From contig NC_081413.1 in assembly GCF_030272615.1 (NCBI RefSeq), forward strand, positions 607,950,209 through 608,014,208: 64,000 bases of DNA, given 5' to 3'. Below the pieces are notes generated by a model, which was not told the DNA's origin, made no database searches, and saw nothing but the letters and a program-made list of their open reading frames with translations. The position numbers and the translations under genes were made by a program. The DNA comes from Cryptomeria japonica (Eukaryota; Streptophyta; Pinopsida; Cupressales; Cupressaceae). This document shows positions 56,801 through 64,000 of the stretch, in pieces. Each line of letters starts with the position of its first letter. The stretch's first letter is position 1.

Positions 56801-58311
56801 TGATAGTTCTGATACTAAATGTTTAGTACAGATGCCAAGCTAACAAGATGAGAGGGAGGGGGGGGGGGTGAATCATACAAACTTAATCTTCCATAAAAAC
56901 ATCAGATTCAACCTTAGTAACATATACTATAGTAATATAACCAAAACTGTTAAACATGCAAACTCAAAAGCATATAAACATCATAAACCTCATAACACCA
57001 GATTTAATGTGGAAACCCAAATAGGGAAAAACCACTATGGGATTTCGAACCCACTAAGAAATATACTCTTCTAGAGTATGCTCGGTTAAAAGCAAATCCT
57101 GTTAAAGATTATAAACACATTGCTAGATGTGACCCGGTTAAGGGATTTGCCTCAGATCTGTTAGGATCTTCACTTTGTTAGAAGTGACCTTGTTAAAGGA
57201 TTTCAAACACTCACTCAGAATGTCACCTTGCTAGAGGATTTTACAAATAAGACTGTTAAGTCCACTCAGTTAAGAGATTTTCTGTTACTTCACAAAATAA
57301 CAATAATAAAATATATCTGCAACTTCAAATCTAAAAATGCTAAAGCAGATTCTTATTTGTTCAATACAATCTAGACATAGAACTAATCTTGTCCATTTGT
57401 TGGGCTTCTATACTCTGTTATTCAAACAGGTCTTCAAGCTTTTGCGCTCGATAATCACTATGTAGCATCCCTGTGCATACACTTGCCCACATAAATTGTT
57501 TATCAACAATTCTCTATTTATAAAAAATTACTAACCGCTTAATCTCCTTGATCACATTTCCCATGATCAATCATAGCCATCAGATTTTCATTCTTGTCCA
57601 GGTTCAATGTATCCTTTGATCTGAAAATGTTTTACCCCGCCTAGGAACTTGCATATATTTCTTGGAACTTGTGCTAGGGTATTGCAGTTCAATCTGAACT
57701 GTAGATCTTCCTGCCGATTTTCCTTTGCCATAGATTATTAACAAACTTCATTCATGACTTACCAATCATTTAATCAATTCCAGCTCATCAGCTTCCTTCA
57801 TTAAATAACGCTTGTAATCATTTAATGCATTCTATTATAGCTCGGTTGTAACTCGGTGAATACTAAACTTTACTCGGTAAACATTACGCCTTCATTAACT
57901 GATAGAGATAACCTTAGGGTTTACTGACTAGGTTCCTTAGGGTTTATTGACTAGGTTCTTTGCTTGGTAACATAGTATAGTATCAATCTTACAATTAACA
58001 ACATATGTATGATGTTAAAACAATTTAAACATCATGATCTCATAGTTGCCCATTGAATAACTTATTATTCTCCTCATTCATCGTATTCTTTCTGTGTCTT
58101 TTACCGACATCTTAATTCTCTTCAAAACATACTTCTTGAGATATGGTAACATCATACTGAATTAGAAAATCAATTTCTTGATATCAATGACAAAATAATA
58201 ATATTAAGAGAGTAAAACATCCTTAATCAGTTATATCCATAATCATCAACAACCTTCTCAATATCCTTATTGAAATGCCAACAATCTCCCTTGTCTGTTA
58301 TAATGCCAACA
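56801..58311 (-). repeat. Copia-5 5' LTR with 28-base terminal extension
   Basis: The LTR matches 50711-52189 up to 58283 (ATGCCAACA). It then continues 28 bases to a second CCAACA end at 58311, which alone is followed by the target duplication GTTTT. In element sense the extension is TGTTGGCATTATAACAGACA then AGGGAGAT, that is, an LTR-like start plus a PPT-like tract. Confidence 0.88.
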
Positions 58312-58316
58312 GTTTT

Positions 58317-58512
58317 CTCCCATTTGGGTTTCCACCTGATAAATCTTGATTGTCATGCATGTTTAATTTTGTGTGTGCATGTTTCTTATTAATGCTTCTT
58401 ATACTGATAAGTGCTAAAGTTTGAATAAGAGTTTTGATTAAGGTTAAATCTGTAGTAAACTAGTATAGTGGTGATTCACCCCCGCTCTCTCAATCACCAG
58501 TTGATATTAACA
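58317..58512 (+). repeat. Element E 3' LTR, second part
   Basis: The LTR resumes after the Copia-5 target duplication and ends AGTTGATATTAACA. Near the end is the C-tract hairpin with an 8-bp stem, TGGTGATT (58469-58476) with AATCACCA (58492-58499). Rejoined with 49800-50710 the LTR is about 1.1 kb. Confidence 0.85.
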
Positions 58513-60330
58513 CACCAACACCAAGACAAGATGTGACTAAATAAGGCACTAACCATGTCAACACCAAAAATGGGTAGAACACCACAAAAGCCCCAAAGGG
58601 AAAAGCAACAAGCACAAAGATCACCATCATCTACACCTATGGAGATAGAGGTACATGATTTGGAAGAAGAAGCAGCAGAGCAATCTAAGTGGATACACAA
58701 TTGAAGAGAAGGTCCAAGAAGCATAGATGAAGGAAATATCTTCTAGGGGAGAGGAGATAAGAGAAAATACAACATAGGAGTTGATAAATATATAAGAAAA
58801 ACTTTCAACACCATTGTGACAAGTGGAATGTTGGAGCTATTGTTGTCCTCATACCAAGATATGAGTGACCTAAACAAAGATAAAATTATATAATGCTTGG
58901 TGAGATATGTGAAATTACTAGGCAAACCAATTGGTGCTGCAATAAATGATTTTCCATCAGAGGTACAAACAACAATCAAGCTAAAATGGCCCAAGACATT
59001 GGAGTGGGAAGGAGAGATAAGGGATGAAGCAATTGAGGAGATTGGTTAGGATATGATGAAGGAACAAAAGAAAGAACTTTCAGTGGCTCAAGCACAAGAG
59101 TTAAAATCAAAACATGTAAATAAGTTGATGGAAGGAGAATTGGAAGATGAAAAAAGACTCTAGGAGGAAGCATTATAAGCCACTCAAAATTTGTATGAAG
59201 AAATGATGCAGACTAGGGACACGGGAGATAAGGGGGCCCATCCACCACTGGGAGACAACACCACCGAGCAAGTGCTAGAGATAATTGTCTTGGTAGGAGA
59301 AGAAGGAGGGACAAGGGTTGATAATACCATACACCAAACTCAAACAAATATCATTCCAATAGAGAACAACCAATGAGATAACAAGGGGACAAAAGAAGAA
59401 AACCAACCTTCTAAAATAGAAGGGGAGAAGAAGGATCATGTAGAGGAGAAGGAGCAGGCAACAAAACAAAAAGAACAATCTTAGAGACTAGAAAGGGAAA
59501 TTTGGGAGATGAAGAAGAGGAGAATATAGAGAAGAACAAGGACAAAGACAAGAAGATAGAAGGAGGGGTGAGACGAGATTGACATGATGACCTATCTACA
59601 ACGAAGGAGAAAGCTAAAGTAACTAAGACATTTTTTGGAGAGAACTGACAACTTCAAGTGATATGTCCAAAATATCCCTTGTAGAAGATACAATTGGAGA
59701 CTACTTTTATGCCTCACCCAGAGAATAAATTTTGCAAGAACATGTACAAAATATAAAACAAATAGGAGAAGCAGTGCCATTCTATAGTGTTATTCAACAT
59801 ATATAGAGGGACACAACACTCTCCTTAGCACAACAATTAAGAATTTTGGTAGAAATGTTGATAGGAGAGGTAAAAGAAGAGAAAACGAGAATCCAAAAGG
59901 AAGCACAAGAATAAATCATGAAGAAAAATATGGATAAATGCATATAGAGAGGAGTGTCTTAGCAATATCAAAGTTGGATTCAGATATTTAGAAGCTATAG
60001 GATGGAGTATCAAAAACCAAAGTTTTCTACTTGTTTTGTGCATAGTGGTTGACAAAAAAAAGATCTTCAAAGAAGAGGTTCTACAGTTGGAGGACCAAAT
60101 CACATAGGCTGACATTGTATATAATACTCTAACAAATATGATTGGGTAAGAGTGGATGAATAATAGAGGTGCTAAATGGGAAGCTGCAACAAATTCACAT
60201 TTATAGGGAGTAATTAAAGAGTTAGATAAAGGAGCTCTAGGGAATCATACACACATACTTGCAACATCTACGTGAGACACTAGCTATGACACAAGGATTA
60301 AAACAACAACTCCAAACCTTGATAGTGGTG
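58513..60330 (+). pseudogene. Decayed Lys/Glu-rich ORF right of element E
   Basis: Plus-strand reading MSTPKMGRTPQKPQREKQQ (58558 on), VHDLEEEAAEQSK, VTSGMLELLLSSYQDMSDLN, GKPIGAAINDFPSEVQ, QEQKKELSVAQAQELKSKHV-type helices and GDKGAHPPLGDNTTEQVLEI, with about ten in-frame stops and later frameshifts. Composition and helix content are like the element E ORF and the R-family ORF, but I see no direct alignment. It may be the DNA into which E inserted. I do not recognise a function. Confidence 0.45.
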
Positions 60331-61100
60331 ATAGAGGTAGAAACAATGATAATTAGGATTGAGGTCCATATCTCAATGATGCAAAAAGCCAAGAACAACT
60401 AGTGGAAATGTTTGATATAGTTGAATATAGCATATCTGGGACTCCTTCCCTAAGCCTCGTGTCTTGAGGACAAGACATCATTTCAAAAGGGATAATAGTG
60501 TTTGTAGAGAATACTAGGAACAATGGGCTACCTCTTTGCGCATGCATTATAGAAATAGACCTTTAGGCCGACTTGTAGAGTAGTATCTCGATAGGAGAAA
60601 TGTATAAAATAACATTGTATTGTACATCTAGAAGTAGTAGAGCAGAATGAGTATAAAATAAGATAAATGAGATATGATAGATGATAGATTATGATCCAAG
60701 ACTCTTGATGTATTTCGAGATTGATTATATAACACAGTGATGTTATTGTTGGCCCAATTATCTGTGTTGTGATTATGTTTATGTATACTACTAAGGTATG
60801 AATGGCATTTTGCTCTAATTTATTGTTATTCCTATTGGTTTCCTTTACTGTGTCCTTTTAGGTATAAAGACTACATTAAGATCTACTTGGGGTATAGATC
60901 TTTAAACTATAGTTTTCCCTTAACTCTTGCTAACACTAGTCCATGTTGATTGTAATGTTCTTTACTAATTAATAATATTTTATTCCTATTACAAAAAAAA
61001 AGATGGCAATGCAAAAAAAGAATGCAATTATAATACTCTATGATGTTACTATGATGCTTTCATATGAATTATCTCATGACAATATTTTATTATCTAAATA
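60331..61100. other. Spacer with a PPT-like site
   Basis: The segment CTTGAGGACAAGACATCATT then TCAAAAGGGATAA (60460-60500) resembles the end of a Gypsy pol followed by a PPT, but no LTR partner is seen. The rest is AT-rich with no supported gene. Confidence 0.3.
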
Positions 61101-61625
61101 AATTGTTAGGAAAATGGTGTCTCAACCTTGCAATAGTAAAAAAGTACTATTGATACGTGAACACAAGGGGTTGCAAGGGGGGTATGCAACATGCCCCGGT
61201 GGAGGTTTTTGGAGGTAGTGCTCTGAAACAAAAATTTGTTAATAATTTATCATTAGGTCATAGATCTAATGATGGATATTTTGTGCACCTTATTTTACCT
61301 CAAAGACAACCCTATATTATGAGGGAATTGTATTACAACTATGCATTGTGATGTATTATGAGAGTTTGATAATTGTTGAGTTACCTCAAGATCTCTGTTG
61401 GTGATACTCTTGTGAGAAGATTTCTCTACAAGTATATTATAATTTGTAGTTAATTTATGAATAATATATTGGGAAACTTTTGGAGTGTGGGATTTTTCTT
61501 CCAAAAGGCTTTTCCCCACAAAAAGCACTGTGTTGTGGTATGCATGCTATTTATGTTTATTTTTGTTAAGTTTTTGTAATTGTTGTAAAGATCTGTAAAA
61601 GTTTTGTTTTACCCTCCTCTCAAGA
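61101..61625 (+). repeat. Degenerate LTR-like block
   Basis: The sequence includes ACAAGGGGTTGCAAGGGGGG (about 61160-61180), CATGCCCCGGTGGAGG and, 300 bp later, GTGTGGGATTTTTCTTCC and AAAAGGCTTTTCCCCAC (61486-61518). These are the kind of blocks found in the R/U5 part of plant Copia LTRs. Clear TG...CA ends and target duplications were not found, so it is a weak call. Confidence 0.35.
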
Positions 61626-62009
61626 TTAGTCTAGGAAGTTGTTCCACTACCAAAGTTCCAAATCCATGATTACAAAGATCTCTAGGTTAATTTCACACAT
61701 ATAGATCTAAATCAATATAATGAATAAAAAAAATGTAAAATCAAGATCCATAGCCTAGGGATGATGAAATATGTTTACCTTGAGCTTCTAAAGTCTAGAC
61801 CATCGTGAAGACCAACCTTTGCATTATTTACAAAGACCTTTGGAAAATCTAATGAATTATAAAGATCTTATTTTCCTTAGCCAAAACCTTAGGTGAATTG
61901 ACTCAATGACTATGAACCAAGATAAAAATAGCAAGCAAGCATGTAGTATTCTTAGGATGATGATGCAAAAAAAAAATTGCAATTGCAATGCTCTATGATG
62001 TTTCTGATT
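61626..62009. other. Spacer, nothing recognised
   Basis: About 380 bases of AT-rich DNA with no ORF or repeat terminus. A stretch GCAATGCTCTATGATGTTTC (61984-62005) partly repeats AATACTCTATGATGTTACT at 61031-61050, so the flanks of the R copy may be related to that site. Confidence 0.35.
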
Positions 62010-64000
62010 AAGGTAAAAATAGGTTTTGAAGGGGCCCCGAAACCCTTTTACAAAAGATCCTTATGCGAGAAAAGCATTAAGAAACCAAAAGGAACATACA
62101 TAGGAAAAACCAGCAAAGCAACTAGAGAAAACCAGTGACAGCCGGCCAAACCAGACAAAGCACAAAAAATGAACTATTTTATGTTTTTCAGGGCATTAGC
62201 CAAGTTGCTACTAATCCCATACAGTTCTTTGATGTTATCCCTAATAATAGGGGTTTCCTTAGGAGACGTCACAACTGCTTTTTTCGCCCTAGTTCTCTTT
62301 GTCACTCCACCACGAGTAGACTCCCCTATCCCAGTCTTGATAGCATCTTCATCAATGTCGAGGTCCACCAACAGTTTGGGAGAGCTAGAGATTTCAAGGA
62401 CCTTAGAGATTTCCTCTAGGTTCTTAGTAACAACAGTCAAGATGTTCAGAATAATTCCTAGCAGGTTTTTCATTGCCGCTTTACCTTCTTCGAGATTGTC
62501 TATCTGTGCTTCCATTTTCCTAGCTTTTTCCTCCATTTCCTGCTTCCACTGCTTCTGGTTCATATCATCTTCCTTCCTTTACTCATCCATTTGCTTACCA
62601 TTTTTTTCCATATTCTTAAAAAATTAATAAGTCCACCTATCAAAACCCAATCTTTCCTTGATAAGGTTTTTGAGGCTATCCAAGAATAACCCTTCTCCAG
62701 CACCCTCCTTATCCTTACTCAGACTATCCTTAGTTGTTTCCTTCTTGGGTTCTTTATTCTTCTCCCTCTCAGAATCTGTTTCTTTTTCCTCGTTAGCCTT
62801 ATCATCCTTCTCCACCATAGGCTGGTTGTTGACATTGCCTAGGCTAGCACTGTGAGTTGGGCTATCTTGGTTAGACATGTCCTCAGCTTCATCTTCCTCA
62901 GCTCCCACATCCTCATCATTCTATCTTTCCTCACCTCCAGACTTGTCCGTATCCATTTCACTGCCATCTTTTCCAGTTTCCTTTGTATCCTTCTTGTCCT
63001 CTTGGGTTTTCATGCCAGTAGCACTCTTGCTCTTTTTGTTTTGAGTCGACTCTTCCTTGTTGGGTCTGCCTTCCTCCAGCTTTCTCTTACCTTTCCCTGG
63101 AGAAGCAGATAGTCTCTTGTTTTTCTTAATGGCAAGGATTTTGTAGTGCTCATAAATGAGTAGAATGAGGTCACAATGAAGCACCGGGTTCGAAGGATTC
63201 TTGCTATGTTTAGTGAGAGACCTTGACAAAGACCTAAAGAGGTAGTAGGGCAGGGAAACCCTTTTCTCACGCCTAAAGTGGTTTAATAGCACGAAATGGT
63301 AAGTATGGGTCCTAGTAAAATGACCCTCCACTATTATGTATTCCATGATAGCATTCAACACACAACCCCAATTTTTTTTTATGTTGGAGGCATCATAATA
63401 ACCCTCTGTGGCTTTGCCTATTTTAGCCCTCTCCTTCTCCTTATGTGGAAAAAGTTTAACTGCGTTATTGGAAACTTTAAGATCTCTAAAAAATTGAGAC
63501 CTTAGTGGGGCATACCCGTTACAGTCGCTATGAGGCTCGCATCCAATTTGAACCTCACACCATGGATTTTAAAAGACCCATTACTCCAATTTTCAGTTAT
63601 TTTGGAGATAGCAAGATTAACCCTGCCTTTATCGTAATCAACCAGCTTCTCCATAAAATTTGTTAGGGACCCTTTTTCCAACTTCGTCCATACTTTTGGC
63701 ATTTCCTTCCATCTGGATATGTTATATGGTTCCTCCCTCCTAAGATCACCTCCCATATTGAAATTCAAAATGTAACCTCTGTTCTTCTACAAACTCAGAG
63801 CTTCTTTCCCGTTGTCTCTCAAAATTTTGAAAATGATAACCCACAAAGTGTGTGGAGGGTTAATATCTTTGATTACGATCCTGCCACTTTGCCAAGTAAT
63901 AATTACCTTTCTATAAATGCATAAATTATTCATTTCAACTATCATAATTGTGCGGTCCTTCTCTCCCCATGAATCTATCCTTTCTTAGGAGATCTTTAAT
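62010..64000 (-). pseudogene. R-family ORF, longer copy (runs off the window)
   Basis: Minus-strand reading in order: WKEMPKVWTKLEKGSLTNFM, NGSFKIHGVRFKLDASLIAT, VTGMP (63502-63768); after a one-base frameshift FFRDLKVSNNAVKLFPHKEK and NWGCVLNAIMEYIIVEGHFT; then RTHTYHFVLLNHFRREKR, KKNKRLSASPGKGKRKLEE, an acidic KE-rich linker, and a helix EEKARKMEAQIDNLEEGKAA ending ALKNIK at 62174. Stops at about 62921, 62624 and 62580 break it. The N-terminal part (a folded domain with a TVTGLP-like motif followed by a basic/acidic tail) resembles ORFs seen in plant retroelements, but I cannot name the family. The 3' side shares short blocks with 13440-13560. Confidence 0.5.

Larger units (their letters stand above)
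50711..58311 (-). mobile_element. Copia-5, complete Ty1/Copia insertion
   Basis: A 7.6-kb minus-strand element with LTRs 50711-52189 (3') and 56801-58311 (5', including 28 extra terminal bases), primer site 56787-56798 and 5-bp duplications GTTTT (50706-50710 and 58312-58316). Gag to RNase H are present with stops and frameshifts. The LTRs differ by roughly 4 to 5 percent in the first 370 bases (by eye). It is inserted in the 3' LTR of element E. Confidence 0.95.

Noticed and set aside
60331-61100. A Gypsy 3' end with LTR starting near 60500
   Set aside because: The PPT-like site is suggestive, but no LTR end, partner LTR or pol sequence was found to support it.
1-64000. CRISPR arrays, tRNA or rRNA genes, host protein-coding genes
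   Set aside because: None recognised. The only tRNA-like sequences are the short primer-binding sites of the retroelements, and the regular repeats lie inside retrotransposons.

Overview
This window is an accessory, repeat-only stretch of a nuclear plant genome. I found no host gene, rRNA, tRNA or CRISPR array. It is built almost entirely of Ty1/Copia and Ty3/Gypsy LTR retrotransposons, nested in one another and mostly decayed, separated by AT-rich spacers. Long decayed LTR elements, a Tat-lineage Gypsy with two RNase H domains and a chromovirus relic fit a large-genome seed plant. A gymnosperm is my best guess, but that is inference.

Layout. 1-4085: the 3' half of a minus-strand chromovirus (LTR 1133-2328, pol relic to about 4085). 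4086-10057: AT-rich spacer with a 465-bp MITE (6970-7434), a diverged tandem repeat and a possible LINE/SINE tail. 10058-13315: Copia-1, an LTR plus gag fragment whose gag is split by a second terminal-inverted-repeat element (11711-12702). 13316-15034: a relic of an unclassified repeat family (R) and spacer. 15035-40304: two Copia elements, X (minus, LTR subfamily A) and Y (plus, LTR subfamily B). Y inserted into the 3' LTR of X (target duplication AATCT), and the two were then scrambled by an inversion between their homologous interiors. A Tat-lineage Gypsy element (21092-33067, target duplication GCTAT) and a Copia solo LTR (36021-37196, target duplication ATTTA) inserted into this composite. 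40305-58512: element E, an LTR element carrying a Lys/Glu-rich coiled-coil ORF instead of recognisable gag-pol. It is interrupted by Copia-4 (40720-48159, duplication GATGT) in the ORF and by Copia-5 (50711-58311, duplication GTTTT) in the 3' LTR. 58513-64000: further decayed Lys/Glu-rich ORFs, a degenerate LTR-like block and a second R copy.

Relative age. The two Tat LTRs differ by about a dozen substitutions plus one small indel over about 787 bp (counted by eye), so this is the youngest complete insertion. Copia-5 LTRs differ by a few percent and Copia-4 LTRs by more. No element looks autonomous: every pol has stops, frameshifts, deletions or lost catalytic residues.

Most interesting signals. 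(1) The Tat element carries two arrays of a CGTCTG-core motif, one next to each end of its internal region, in opposite orientation and spaced almost only 19 or 21 bp. (2) Its 3' non-coding region has seven short hairpins whose arms co-vary around a fixed loop. (3) A C-tract hairpin with a changing but mostly complementary stem sits near the U5 end of nearly every Copia LTR here. (4) The X/Y inversion is resolved to the base by its target duplications. (5) Copia-4 and Copia-5 have irregular U3 termini. (6) A broken plant-mobile-domain ORF lies antisense to the Tat pol.
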